Source of the DNA: Bemisia tabaci
Lineage: Eukaryota; Arthropoda; Insecta; Hemiptera; Aleyrodidae
Reading direction: 5' to 3'
Assembly: GCF_918797505.1 (NCBI RefSeq)
Contig: NC_092799.1
Location: 14,284,295-14,348,294 of the forward strand
DNA length: 64,000 nt
Position numbers and translations under genes: made by a program. Shown one piece after another: positions 42,120 to 53,492 of the stretch (its first letter is position 1; the number at the start of each line of letters is the position of its first letter). The notes under the pieces were generated by a model. That model did no database searches. It had not been told where the DNA came from and worked only from the letters and a program-made list of their open reading frames with translations.

Positions 42120-42270
42120 AAACGGCACCAACACATATGGAAAAAGAGCACTGGGAAGGAAGCGCGTTGGTGACGGCGCAGAGATACAACTATTCGTACT
42201 TGATGGATGTCCATGTTGCGTCCGCAAAATTGAAGGCGATACGGAGCGTGGCGGGAGCTCGTTTTGTTCT
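42120..42270 (+). repeat. D2 repeat, copy 1
   Basis: Matches 52895-53045 (ggcaccaacacatatgg/ggaaccaacacaacatgg, gacggcgcag, atacaactattcgt, cttgatggatgtcc, gcaaaattgaaggcg) and, in reverse, 48120-48275. The core lies at 42186-42239. About 150 bp, no inverted ends. Confidence 0.72.
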
Positions 42271-42483
42271 GCTGTATGTTGCCAATAATGAAGCGTCGCT
42301 TATGTCATGAACACGTTGGAAGTTTGGCGACGCTGTAACGTCAAAAATTGTTTAATTTTGCAAACCAATAGACCGATAAAAAGGTCAATACGTTTAGTTT
42401 CAGAATATTTTTATTGTTTGCCAAAATCTTTAGTTGCTTTAAAGTTATGAGCTTGGAGACGTTACTATTCATCGGAGTCTCGT

Positions 42484-42667
42484 ATAAGGTGCTAAAACAT
42501 ACTGGGTCCACACTTTTTTGCAGGGAAAGCAAGGTCAAGAAGTTAAATAAGTTCAATTGGAGTCAAAAATTTAAGCTCTAAAAAGTATTAGTGTTTTGTG
42601 AACTTTTTGAACATGATTTCCCTGGAAAATAAAATAGACGAACTAGCACTATTTTACCACCTTGTTT
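42484..42667. mobile_element. Family V foldback element, copy 2
   Basis: Left end aaggtgctaaaacatactgg then gtccacac, and right end gcactattttaccaccttgt form imperfect inverted repeats. Inner ggaaagcaaggtcaagaagtt and aactttttgaacatgatttc pair. ~184 bp. Confidence 0.62.
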
Positions 42668-42994
42668 ATGATATTAATTTTAGAATATTTCCCTATCAAA
42701 TTCCCCCAAACAACAGATTGAATACCGAGAAAGACATTTTAATGAAATTAAAGAAAAGCATTCACTAATTGTCTAAAACATTCGGAAGAAATCTGGCAAT
42801 GTCTAATGTTAATATGATGTTTTCCCTTCCTAATACGTGGCCACGGATATTTCCAGGAACAATGTTTGCTTAGAATGCCCTCAAGAGTCCCTTTTAACCT
42901 CTCCTAAGGCCCGAAAGGGTCCATGAGACAGCGACTTTCTCGGAATAAATTCGAGTGAGAGTCAAGAGACTTAAGAGAAGGTTCGCGGCAAGAT
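42668..42994. other. Unannotated stretch, possible A remnant
   Basis: 42720-42835 has weak similarity to an A right half (aagaaatctggcaatgtcta, atatgatgttttcccttcct), too diverged to call. Confidence 0.4.
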
Positions 42995-43247
42995 CCGCCG
43001 TGCTAAGGAAAAACGCCGTATGGACCTTCAGGCGTTGCCAAATTTTCTTCGATATAACAAGAATCCCCCGGTAAACTTATGAATATTTTTCCTCAAATTT
43101 TTCAGATAATTTTGTCAGTAATTTCACCTAAAGTTCCTGAAAATTTCAAGGAAAAATATTCCTAACTTTCCTCAAAGATAAACATTTCATCTAAGGAAAT
43201 CTGGCAACTTTCGAATGTTTGTACGGCGTTCTTCTTTACCACGACAG
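42995..43247 (-). mobile_element. Family A MITE, copy 17
   Basis: Full-length, 253 bp, ends CCGCCGTGCTAAGGAAAAAC and cgttcttctttaccacgacag, exact 4-bp duplication AGAT (42991-42994, 43248-43251). Confidence 0.88.
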
Positions 43248-43659
43248 AGATGGCGTGGGGCCGCACCTCAACGGGGTTTCGCTTTCTCAAGCCCCGCGAG
43301 GCTGAAGACGCTCTGTGAGGTGGAGAGAGGCGTTTAAGGGTCGCGAGAGGGGGTGAGAGGGGGGGTGAAGTTGGCATCCTCTCAAGTGAGGATTGTGGTC
43401 GCTGTGATCTTCGGGCGACAACAACGGAGACCGACAAAAACGACAATTTGATCACGCCGAGAGAACGGCTCCCCGACAGAAATATCGGATTTCCACCGTT
43501 TTATTGCCTTTGTTTCTATGATACGTATCGGTGGCGCACCAAGAAAAATTACTCCTCTCTACAACGACATAAAAATTTTACGCTCCCAAAGCAAAGCTCT
43601 AGGATTCCAATTATTAAAATTGGATGTCTTCGTCCCAAAAGGAACTATTCTCAAATTTT
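43248..43659. other. Unannotated stretch
   Basis: Unique; a G-rich patch at 43330-43370. Two overlapping plus frames continue into the J element and are not recognised. Confidence 0.4.
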
Positions 43660-43910
43660 CGTCTCCCAGACAAAGGAACATATCTCCATTCCAGGGTTGC
43701 AAAATTAACTCAAACAATTCAATTTTTTACGAGAATACACCTGCGCAATATTGTTGAAAGTTTGTCTGATTTTTGTGTAGGGTCAGAAGAAAAATCAGTG
43801 AAGTTTCCAATCAGAGATTCGCAAAATTCCCCTTGTTGAAGTGCAATTTGCGCGGGGAAATTTGGCAAACTTGTTATGGAGTAACGTTTTTTCACGAGAG
43901 AAACGTGAGA
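43660..43910. mobile_element. Family J foldback element, copy 2
   Basis: Right end (gtgcaatttgcgcggggaaa, tttggcaaacttgttatgga, gtaacgttttttcacgag) matches in reverse the left end of 47205-47460. The left end has aggaacatatctccattcca, gggttgcaaaa. ~250 bp. No coding capacity; target duplication unclear. Confidence 0.6.
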
Positions 43911-44302
43911 ATATATCAAATCAAAATGAACTATGTGCGTAGGATTTACGTATCTCATAGCTCTTTTTGATATGTATCATGTATATATCGTTCTTTTTGG
44001 CATTTATACGGTAACTTGAGATCCGGTATCAAATTGAGCGAGCGGGTTATCCGTCGTTTGTTACGTATCGGTGTTTTGTCTGAATTTGTGACGCAAATAG
44101 TTAGAGCAAATAGTACCTAAAGGTCGGAAATTATGATAGTCACATTAAGAAGGTTTGAAATCCAAAACTTAGTTCGCAATTTCCGTTGTTTGGACCAATT
44201 TTTTTTCGAATTTCTCGCTTCTGAGGGCAGTTTTTGGGAACAGCAATGTGTGCTGCTCTCTTACAGCAGGATGCTTTGGACCGAAATAGCGAGGTACCGA
44301 CG
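43911..44302. other. Unannotated stretch
   Basis: Nothing recognised. Confidence 0.45.
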
Positions 44303-44353
44303 CACAGTGGATTGAGTCAGTAAGAGGACGTATGGTACTCGTACGTCACTGTG
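44303..44353. mobile_element. 51-bp minimal H (Transib-like) derivative
   Basis: Ends CACAGTGGATTGAGTCAGTA and cgtcactgtg with only ~20 bases between the termini (a gacgtatggtactcgtacgtc palindrome). Flanked by a 5-bp duplication with one mismatch (CGACG 44298-44302, CGACA 44354-44358). It appears to be an extreme internal-deletion derivative of family H. Confidence 0.6.
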
Positions 44354-45402
44354 CGACATACCATTGGCGTTACTTGGAGGCGTTTACTTATTATAGAAGT
44401 CTAACATATGGGAATGTATGATCATTAAAGAAGACAAATAAATGCCACCAGCGACATTGAACCGAAGAATTTCTTTCATTCTAACCTTCAATTTTGGTTC
44501 AAACAGACTAGCTACCGGTCTCGGTTCAAAGCTATACATTTCTTCTCGGATTCCGACATCTTTCAGCGCTGTCAGAGACCTCAAAAATTTCAAATTCGAC
44601 GCTGCAAAACGCCAATTTTATTGCGTACCTTTGCAACCTCGGATTCGTATCTTTTTACCTCGCGAATTGCATTGATGCCAACAAGTAAATTGAAAGTTGA
44701 CTGTGTAAAGTTGACTGTGTAAAAGATCGAATAAATAATTATCGTTGATTTGGCAATCCGGATGACATATCAACGAGAGTCATGGCATTAAAATTCACCA
44801 AGCGGAACAAAGTTTGCAGCTTCAAAGCATGTTCGGTTTTTAGAACTTTTTCTACGTCGTTGCATGCATTTCAAGGGTTGCGTATCATCCGACAAAAAAA
44901 GACTGTGAAGTTGTATTTCATGATGAACGCGAAAGAAACGTTCCCTCATTTGGCAACATTGATAGCAGGCACGACATTAACTATCGTGCTGCAAAACTGG
45001 TAGTAACTCTTACAGACTACTGCTACAGATTTATTTTGTTGCTTCGTTTCCTGTAAAATGTTTATCCTCGTTTAACATCCTTAAATCGTAGGTAAATGAA
45101 CCTCATTGATTTCATGTTTTATTTTACTACCATTCGTTGAATTTCGTTGAAAAGTCACTACTTGGAAATCGAAACATCAAATTTCAAACCAATGAAAGAT
45201 CTACCAAACTTCTCCATGTATAAGGACCAAAATATTTAAAGAACATCTCCTTGTTAGTCGAAAAGAGGGAGGACTATGTACTTGAAACCTTTGAGTTTCT
45301 CTGTCCAAAGGTACACCGCATATTCGTGGTGGTTGGATTTAGTCTAAATGTCTCTTAACTCTGCAGCCGGAACTAAGCGCATTCCAGAATAGAGTACCAA
45401 TC
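44354..45402. other. Unannotated stretch with weak J similarity
   Basis: 44560-44680 (aattttattgcgtacctttg, caacctcggatt) and 44870-44960 (caagggttgcgtatcatcc, tttggcaacattg) faintly resemble J elements. Not strong enough to delimit. Confidence 0.35.
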
Positions 45403-45524
45403 GGACGTATTTCTGCCAAACGGAACTATGTGCATTAAGACATGAGCCCTGCAACCCATAAGTATATATGCATAACAGGCTTCACATCAAAATGCACATC
45501 GTTCCGTTTGGCAGAAATACGTCC
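45403..45524 (+). mobile_element. Family G element, copy 4 (short form)
   Basis: 122 bp, ends ggacgtatttctgccaaacg and cgtttggcagaaatacgtcc; near identical in plan to 31497-31618 (acatgagccctg, gcataacagg). Flanks aatc/aatt match at 3 of 4. Confidence 0.8.
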
Positions 45525-45958
45525 AATTAAAGGGAGGTGCGCCTGGTGCGGGATTGGTAGTTGCTCGCTCTTTTGGAATGCATAGAATCTCGTTATGACC
45601 TCATTTTGGCCGTTATGATATCTAGCCTCAAATTGCTGGCATTGATGTTAAAATTGAGACAAAACTTTCAGCACCGATGATGATTATAAGTCTAATCATG
45701 CGAGGAATGTTGTAAATGCGCCGCGAATATTCCGAATCATCCCTACAACTTTACGCCCGTGATTCGTGCGACCTATTAAATGTAAATGCAACTCAGCACT
45801 ATCCAAAACGTTATCTTTTTCGTTATTTTTTTAAATTAAATCATATCCCAACTCAACTCCCCTGTAATATTTGAAATTTGAAAACGTGATGCTAGCATTA
45901 ACATTTTTCTGTGGTTTTTTAAACAAAACGCCAAGTCGCACACTAACTTGTGACGATG
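45525..45958. other. Unannotated stretch
   Basis: Nothing recognised. Confidence 0.45.
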
Positions 45959-46414
45959 TTACAAGTTGGTAAAAGAGTGCTGGATGGGTCCACACTAATT
46001 TTCGGGGGAAATAAGGCCAAAAAGTTCACATATTTCAATTAGAGTCAAAGACTTTCAGCTCTATTTAGTAGCAATCAGTGGCGTGGCGTGCTTTGGGATA
46101 TATCGATCTATCTGCCATTTAAACCTGTGGAAAAGGATCGATTATCAGGGTGTTCGCAACGAACACCTTAATAATCGATTCATTACCATGGCTTCAAATG
46201 GGGAAATTTCGATTTATATAAGTACGCCACGCCACTGGTAGCAATACAATACTGGCGGTGAGCGTGTTCAGCTCTCTTATACCATAGTTTTTTTTTCTCT
46301 TTCCTTTTTCTTGTACTGTCTCTCATAAGAACTCAAAATTGTTGACAGTAATTCAAATTTTTGAACTTTTTAGTCTCGTTTCCCCCGCAAAATAGTGAGA
46401 ACCAGCCATGTAAC
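45959..46414. mobile_element. Family V foldback element, copy 1, interrupted by C
   Basis: Left end ttacaagttggtaaaagagt then gggtccacacta, ttcgggggaaataaggc and caaaaagttcac. Right end is the inverse (gaactttttagtctcgtttc, ccccgcaaaatagtgagaac, cagccatgtaa). The hAT MITE at 46076-46237 splits it; removing it rejoins V cleanly. V is older than that C copy. Confidence 0.7.
46076..46237 (-). mobile_element. Family C hAT MITE, copy 5
   Basis: 162 bp, ends CAGTGGCGTGGCGTG and CACGCCACGCCACTG, exact 8-bp duplication GTAGCAAT (46068-46075, 46238-46245). Opposite orientation to 10696; hairpin GGTGTTCGCAACGAACACC. Confidence 0.92.
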
Positions 46415-47204
46415 ATCCAGTTCGGGCTTTATTTCTTAGTGTCTCTTTTTTGTAACGATGTAAAGGTATCTCAGTACTCACCAAAAATGTTTAACTGTCC
46501 CACAAATCCCAAGACTCTAACGTAATTATCGGTGGCGAAAATCTCACGATGACTTTAATCTCTTTCTGCGCCAAGTACTCCAACTCCAAAAAATGGACAA
46601 CTTTTAATTTTAACTCCGCTGACCGCTCAGTGCTTCCTTTAATACCCGGGTATTAAATTCCTGACTTCCTTTTTTTTGCCCCCGACCGTTGTTCCACCTG
46701 AGGGAATCCACCTTGTGCACGGTGAGCTTAATTGCCATAGGAGGACAGTGACCGAAGTAGGGTCTCCGCGAGATTTAAAAAAAAAAAAAAAAACGCGAAC
46801 ACAAAGAGCCAAAGGAAAATGAACTTGTTTCATTCACGCGTTCTCTTAAGTGCACACTCCACACCACCGTGCAAGAATAGCGTAACTGGCTCATGGCGTC
46901 TAGGGGCGGATACGCGATTTTCGCGAGAGTACCGGCCGGGCGCAGGGCCGGGGTCGGTTATGTAAATAAAGGCAACGTAATTTATGTTACCTCGAAAGTT
47001 CCTCTCTCGCGTGGCTCGCACTTAATCCGCGAGACACGGGGTGATAAAGAAGTTGTCAGGGTTTACAAGGCTCGTGCTTACACGGAAAAATGTGTTCATG
47101 AAAAATTCAAATGTCTCGTCTGCATTCTTGCACGTCAAGATTCGCCGATCCACCCCCTCTACCCTCCCCCGTCCACCACCCCACCCTTGGCACAATTCGT
47201 CCTT
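46415..47204. other. Unannotated stretch with a weak open frame
   Basis: A 108-codon plus frame (46893-47219) starts in a GC-rich unique patch: MASRGGYAIFARVPAGRRAG, VGYVNKGNVIYVTSKVPL, then enters a J-like terminus. The first ~55 residues could be an exon, but there is no recognised domain. A run of ~19 A lies at 46777-46793. Confidence 0.35.
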
Positions 47205-47460
47205 TTTTCTTACGAATGAACGTAACTCCATATCAATGTTGCCGAATTTCCCCTCGCAAAAAGTGCTTCAACCGAGAGAATTTTGAGAATTTTCAATGGA
47301 TAATTTCACGGATTTCGCTTCTAATCTCATGCCGAAATCAGATAAATTTTCAACGGAAATTGCGCAGGTAATTTATTGTAAAAAATTGAATTCCTTGAGT
47401 CAGTTTGGCAACCTTGGAATAGAGTTGCGTTATCTCGTCCGGGAAACGAAAAAATATGCT
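47205..47460. mobile_element. Family J foldback element, copy 1
   Basis: Left aatgaacgtaactccatatc, aatgttgccgaatttccc, ctcgcaaaaagtgcttcaac; right gtcagtttggcaaccttgga, atagagttgcgttatctcgt. Interior (gccgaaatcagataaatttt) is AT-rich. ~256 bp. Confidence 0.62.
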
Positions 47461-48119
47461 TCGAGAGTTCGTTATCATCCTCTTTTGCCAGCCACGCTCC
47501 ACAGTTTGTTGCTCTGTTCGTAATTTTAAGATAACGTGGGCTAATTGTAATTACACTTTCACATGACAATCCTAACCTTTATTTGCAGACTTCGCTCATT
47601 TGTTACACTCGAGAAGATAGCTTCATTGGGCCATCAGACAAAGTATGAATTAAAAATACCGCGTTAAATGTATTTTACGTAATGAGAAATTCATGCAACG
47701 GGAGATTAACGCGTGAGACATGACGATGTATACCTAACACTGTTCAAAAGAAAAATTAATTTTGTAAACGTCATTTGTAGGAAAAAACGGTTAATGCGGT
47801 TCTTTAGCACTTTAGTGAACGATTCAATGATAGTCTCTTGATTTTAGGACATTTCTCACCCTCACGAGCCGAAGTTGGGTCGAATTGACCGGACGCATGG
47901 TGAAAAACACGTGGCTCGAGCGCTGTGTGGGGCCGGTACTTATGTGTTCTATATGTAGGTTCATAAATACACCCTACAAAAAGAATCAGAAATCAAATTT
48001 AAAAAGAAGGAACAAATCGAGTGTCAAAACAGCCGCGGAAGGATAGACGTATTCGGGCCTCGTCTTTAACCTTAGCCCCGAATGTGAGTGACATTTCACT
48101 AGCAGCATAAAGCGGAGAG
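47461..48119. other. Unannotated stretch
   Basis: Nothing recognised. Confidence 0.45.
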
Positions 48120-48275
48120 GTGCGAGTTCACGCCTTGTGCCATACCGCCTTCAATTTTGCGAACGCAATACGGACACCCATCAAACACGAACAGTTGTAT
48201 CTCTGCGCCGTCATCAATTCGCGTCATTTCCTTCGCTATATTGCCATGTTGTGTTGGTTCCGTTTATTTCATTTG
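48120..48275 (-). repeat. D2 repeat, copy 2
   Basis: Inverse of 42120 and 52895: gcgagttcacgccttgtgcc, cgccttcaattttgcgaac, gttgtatctctgcgccgtc, attgccatgttgtgttggtt. Core at 48146-48199. Confidence 0.72.
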
Positions 48276-48361
48276 TAGTTTTGCTTCAAGAGTCGCAAAC
48301 CTCGTTTCCTTTTAATTTGAAATATTCACTGGGGGCATACTTTTAAAACTATTTTGAAATG

Positions 48362-48571
48362 CACCTGAAAAAGAAAGGATGCTGACTTAACGTTCTGGGT
48401 GTAAAAAAGAGTACGAAACCTCACAAAACGCTGACTTAACCACCGCAGCAGTTAGTTTTACATCTTGACATCGCTATAGTAACTGCTGTGGCGGTTACAT
48501 CAGCGTTTCGTGAGTTGTCGCACACTTTTTTACATCCAGAATGTTAAGTAAGCATCATTTTCTTTTCGGTG
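48362..48571. mobile_element. S subfamily 2 foldback MITE, copy 2
   Basis: 210 bp, ends CACCTGAAAAAGAAAGGATG and catcattttcttttcggtg, exact 2-bp duplication TG (48360-48361, 48572-48573). Arms include acttaacgttctgggtgta/tacatccagaatgttaag and ccgcagcagtta/aactgctgtggcgg. Confidence 0.8.
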
Positions 48572-51169
48572 TGGTTTTTGGTGAAATTGTGTAAAAATAC
48601 CTGATGAACTTTAGCTGCTGAAGATGCAATGTGCTGCTCAGAAACTCTTCATAAATAACTTAAAATTCAAAAGTCATCACTTGATCGATCGACCAGCGAA
48701 TCGTTCTACAAAATGTTGAACGTAATCGGAGTTCATCATCGCGGAGTTGGCTTCCGTTTTTATGCAATCAGGCGATGCACATCTTGAGCATTATTGTACT
48801 TTTTTTTTAGGCCAACTTGTGTATCAGTTTTTTACACGTCAAAATCAAACAGCCACGACGAAATTAAAACATGCAACGATAAAACTTCAAACATATTAAG
48901 TAGAAAATTGATTTAAAACCGATAATTTACGTATTGATTCCGATCGCGACCCGAGCACGTCAACAATCGGTAAGTAAACAAACGGGTTTACCTAGATAAG
49001 TTTGGAGAGGACAGAGAGAGGGGGCATGATCAAGGGTGCCACCTGTCTTCAATATGAGCATTTAACAGGTCTTTGATATTCTTCAGTTTATCGATCGCCC
49101 ACTGCTCCCATACATTTATCAATCCGGTTTTTTTTTTTGCATGCTGTCAAAAGGTTTGAAGTGCATTTCTCAGGGCCATGTTTGCTTTCGAGTAAGTAGT
49201 CACTCAACGATGAGTGACTGCTTGCGCATAATCTAAAGTTGGCAATATTTCCGCGCATGCGCAGTTGCGCACTGACATTATCTTCCAGGCTGGCCGACGT
49301 CTACAAACTTTTAACCACATTTACAATCAATTTTGCAGGACATATTAGTAATTACTGATAACTTTTATGGGTCATCTGTGTGAGGTAGAGTTTCTTCAAG
49401 GCGTTACCAAATATGTGAACATTTTTTTTCAAAATAGCCTGAAAAAGAAAAAAATAATATACTAAACGTCCATCGCTTGAACACGCACGTTCCAGTTTTT
49501 CATCGGTTAGAAACGGTAAGCCAACTCCGACGTCATTTGCGGTTTGACCACTCAACGATTGGTAATTATACATACTTACGTATCATTCAGAAATTGATTT
49601 TCAAACATTTCGAGAATCACGTTTTACGTAAAATTTTTTAGAGGAAGTGTGGAATGAGAAGTATTAGTTTAACTGTATTCTGCTATGAGAAACTGTTAGT
49701 TTTGGCTTATCCATACAATCAACCATCTGCACAGGGAATGTAGTGATACATACTATGTTCATGAAACGAGATAGAAATTACAAACTATAAATGAGCAAAC
49801 AATTTAAAAGATTGAAGGAAACCAAACCTTGAAAGTGTTAGTGTGCGACGTTTAAATCCTACATTTTACGCTGAACTGGGAAAAATGAGTGTCTCTTGAT
49901 CCTGTTTCAGAAGCTCCGTAAATCACCTTCAATCTTAATGCAACCTCACCGAGAAAAAAATTGATCGGAGGATGATTGGGGATAGGATTTTAATTCGCTT
50001 CTCCTTGAAATTTGCGAATAACTCAATGCCATTTTGCGTTCCATTTTCCAGCAATGAGTGTTTATGCCACCTGTTCATTATAGCACCTCGCCCCTTATCC
50101 AAATACTGAAGGTATCCAATCTGAAGGTGTTTTATTTAGATGACCCAGGAGTTAAAGGGTCGACCCCTTGAACGTTGACAACCTCGCACAGAGCAGAGAA
50201 CTTTAAGAAAGGGGAGGGGTTTGAAACACTCCGTTTCGCTCGAGTTATCCCCTCACCGTCGTCCCCCCCCCTCACCCACGACCAAATCTGAGCAACTCAC
50301 GATCGAACAGGGACAGAGGGTATAATACGTCGGGAGGCAATTATTTCGGGACCCCGTTAAAAGTTTCGCCGCGGGTCTACACTGCCTTGAGTTCCCTTCC
50401 TCCAAGAGTCCCCTTCCTTTTGAGACCCCCTCTCATTCAAGACAAGAGCCCCCCTCTCCTTATTGGCTGGGCGCGACGGTCCCCCACCTTAGCTCTTGGC
50501 ACTGGACCACGAATTCGATTTTGGCATGATCTCCTTCGTTGGTTCTTTTGATAAGCTTATTAGATTCCTTGTTTTTCCTCTCTATTTTTGCGAGGAGGGT
50601 TGCTAATATTAGACACATTATTGCAAAAAAGGTAATCAATCAAAAATGAAAAGGGAAAAAACCTATCTTAATTATTTACCCAAGTATTAACATAAATCCA
50701 TATAAATATGCCGCATTAAATGAGTGAAATAATATTAAAACAAGCATAATTGAAGAGAAACTCACTTAGCCGGGCGTAAAATGATCGAACATTGTCTTTT
50801 TCAAGCACTCAATTGACTCCTAGTACAAATTTTGAACCAGAAGACAAGTTTATTCTGTATTTTTTGCGTGCGTTCATCGAGATACAAAAAAATTGGATCC
50901 TGATCTTTGAATGTTTAACAGCAGAATTCAAATATTAAACTGTCAAAAATGCCGAAAAATGACAATGAGAAAAAGAATATGTCAATGTCCGCCATCACAA
51001 TTCAAGAAATACATTGTTGAAAACGATTTAACTATGTGGACAATCACTGGAGAGTCACCGGAGAGCGTCTCAAAAATAAACGATGGAACAAAACGATGGG
51101 GCAAAAAAATTGATGACTTTGTCATTGGAAAAATCTTGCAACTTCTCCTTTTCTATTAAACATACTCAT
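48572..51169. other. Longest unannotated stretch
   Basis: I find no transposon ends, RNA gene or persuasive exon in these ~2.6 kb. A short hairpin (agtcactc-aacgat-gagtgact, 49198-49219) and a C-rich patch (50260-50276) are the only structures noted. The 82-codon frame at 50911-51159 (MFNSRIQILNCQKCRKMTMR) is unrecognised. Confidence 0.5.
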
Positions 51170-51340
51170 TATAAGTACAGTGTTAAAATTTACACAATTA
51201 TTTACCTTAAATTGTAACACTTTATTAAGGGGGAGCCAAAACTGTATGCTATTCTGTGAGAATTTTTAGATAATGATGAAGAAGCAACAGTTTTACAACA
51301 TGGTAATCGCGCTGGTTCCTTTTTGCTAAATGCAATCCAC
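51170..51340. mobile_element. Family F-related MITE, copy 5
   Basis: Right end gctggttcctttttgctaaa then tgcaatcca. The interior (tttagataatgatgaagaag, caacagttttacaacatggt) matches 24131-24387. Left terminus missing. Confidence 0.55.
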
Positions 51341-52182
51341 TTGTCCTTTAACACTTTATTTGCAATGGACGTATTGCTCGTTGAAAACTTTAGAGCGACC
51401 CTTTTTGCAACTGGGATTTTTCATTAGACATTTTGTGCCTTGGCGCTTTAAAATAGTACATTTTTCCCTGATGTCATATTTCAATTCGTTCTGGTGAATA
51501 GTGCATGGTGTAAGAGAAAATTCATTGACGGCATTTCTAAAAAAATTCCGTTGAGTGCTGTCCGTTGCTGATGGGTAAAACGCGGCTTCGTCGAAACACT
51601 AGAATTAAAAAGCGGTCTCCCGATAACAGAGGAAAGTTACCTGCGCAAGGTATCAAATATCGCCCGCGATCCCACAAAGGGAGCCCTCTCTCCTGGCCCA
51701 TCTGACGTAGGACGCTTTGAAAAGTAATTTCCGGGACTCCGATGTGACAGTGACTCGTTACGCCCGGAGAAATACTTGCCGGGTCGCTCAAAAAAGTTTC
51801 GGATTCGATGATCTCTTTCAATACAGCTCGCACTATTCATCTGGATTGACAATGCGTTTATGGATGGAACAATAATGTTAGTATTGTCGTGTAGAGAGCT
51901 CTACTTGTCGCTGGAAAAAAGTATGGTAACATTTACTATAAGTCTACTTGATTTTTTACACAGTCATACTATATTTAGTGAATATTACCAGAATAATAGT
52001 AGAATTCACCAGAGCTCTGGCGATACTTTCGATATTATGGTACATGCCACCATATAATCTTGTGTTTATTACCGTGCTCGTGTGTCTAAGTATGGTAAAA
52101 TCTACCATATTTTTTTTCAACTGCGGAACAACGGTCGATAGACTTTGAGACTTCCTCAGGGATAGAAACGCACTCTAATAAA
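51341..52182. other. Unannotated stretch
   Basis: Two overlapping minus-strand frames at 51537-51852 are unrecognised. 51909-52128 has S-like blocks (gctggaaaaaagtatggtaa, ...tatggtaaaatctaccatat) that may be a decayed CACTG-type element. Confidence 0.4.
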
Positions 52183-52397
52183 CACGGCAAAAAAGTTCTA
52201 TGGGTTATCCCCTAAAATTGAAGTACTGCTCCAATTTGTTGGATGATATGGACATTTTCGATTAATTTTGGTTGTACCGCAACTCTCGTTGGGTTAGTAC
52301 CGCAACATGTGGGTTAGTAATTTAATTTATTGGTGTAATGCCACAATTAATTGGATTTGACCAAGTTGGGACTGAACCCCTACCACTTTTTTCCGTG
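52183..52397. mobile_element. CACGG-ended element, S subfamily 3, copy 2
   Basis: 215 bp, starts CACGGCAAAAAAGTTCTATG, ends taccacttttttccgtg, exact 2-bp duplication AA (52181-52182, 52398-52399). Shares gttggatgatatgg, gtaccgcaac and ccacaattaattgg with 25901-26087. The central gtaccgcaac...gttagta block is duplicated. Confidence 0.75.
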
Positions 52398-52756
52398 AAT
52401 AAGAAATTCAGCGTACATATTTGTGAAGTAAATATTTTAACACCACGAATGAGCGTATAGTATCTCATCCCTTTGAAGGCACTTTTTTTCGCTCGGTGTT
52501 TCGCAACTCAGTACCATATGAGCTCGATGCAGTTATTTGCGCCAGTAAAAGAATCGCGTTTTCACAGTTTAAACTCATATATTAGTAAAAATAATACAAT
52601 TCGCCCGATATCAACAGAGATATCGCCCTTTGAAAAACTCAGTGCACAACTTCATCCACCGCGGTACCCTATACCATGGTTTCTTTCACAAGCACCACAC
52701 CAGAAACCACTGTATGCACCGCTGTGATGTGGTGTTGTGGTCCCAAGCCGCGTTTT
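52398..52756. other. Unannotated stretch
   Basis: An 84-codon plus frame (52473-52727) is unrecognised; the upstream caccacgaatgag...gaaggcacttttt segment may be a decayed core relative. Confidence 0.35.
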
Positions 52757-53492
52757 TTTTAAGGTTGATGTCCCGTTTATATGGTAGCTAGACACTTTGC
52801 CTAATTTTTTTTACCCAATACCTAGTTTGGCCAACAAATTTGATCTAAATTATACCTTGGCTGTTTTGCTAACGTAGCTCTCGAAGCATCCATGAGACAA
52901 ATGGAACCAACACAACATGGAAATAGAGCAAGGAAAAGGACACGCACTGATGACGGCGCAGGGATACAACTATTCGTGCTTGATGGATGTCCGTGTTGTA
53001 TCTGCAAAATTGAAGGCGCTATGGCGTGAGGCGTGAACTCGCGAAGTCTCGCTCTTGACTGTCAATGAACTGTCGCTTTGGTTCGGGAGAAAAGTTTCAA
53101 AAAACCAGACCCAAAAACTTCTCTCCTATCTTCGGCTATGTTGATATTCGATTTTTTTTCTCTTTTTTTCAATTTAATGTCTTGTTCTTTTTTTAAGATG
53201 TATTTTTAGTCCCACATCTAAAGTTCGGATGTTCCGGCCCCATAAAACCCGCGAGGTACCTGTTTTCAGCGATACTTGGGTCACGTTGACCCGGCTTGGG
53301 CATCTAAGGGTTACATTCCATTACTTAGCGAAATCTTAGCACCTACATCATTGGAACTTGACTAAGTAAACTATTGGTTTATACAGCATTGCACAAAAAT
53401 CTATCGGTTTAACTTTATCGGATCACAAAACGTTGGACTAAACAAAATTGAGTAAAGTGTCTGGCCACCGTTTATAAGGGACATAAAAACTT
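52757..53492. mobile_element. ~736-bp element with inverted ends, carrying D2
   Basis: Left end aaggttgatgtcccgtttat, ggtagctagacactttgcct; right end attgagtaaagtgtctggcc, accgtttataagggacat. The arms are imperfect inverses (~43 bp). Inside sits a D2 repeat (52895-53045). No coding capacity. Confidence 0.55.
52895..53045 (+). repeat. D2 repeat, copy 3
   Basis: aaatggaaccaacacaacat, tgacggcgcagggatacaac, tattcgtgcttgatggatgt, ctgcaaaattgaaggcgcta. Core at 52966-53020. It lies inside the inverted-end element above. Confidence 0.72.

Noticed and set aside
46777..46793. Poly-A tail of a retroposon
   Set aside because: The A run is on the plus strand with no recognisable retroposon body or target duplication around it.
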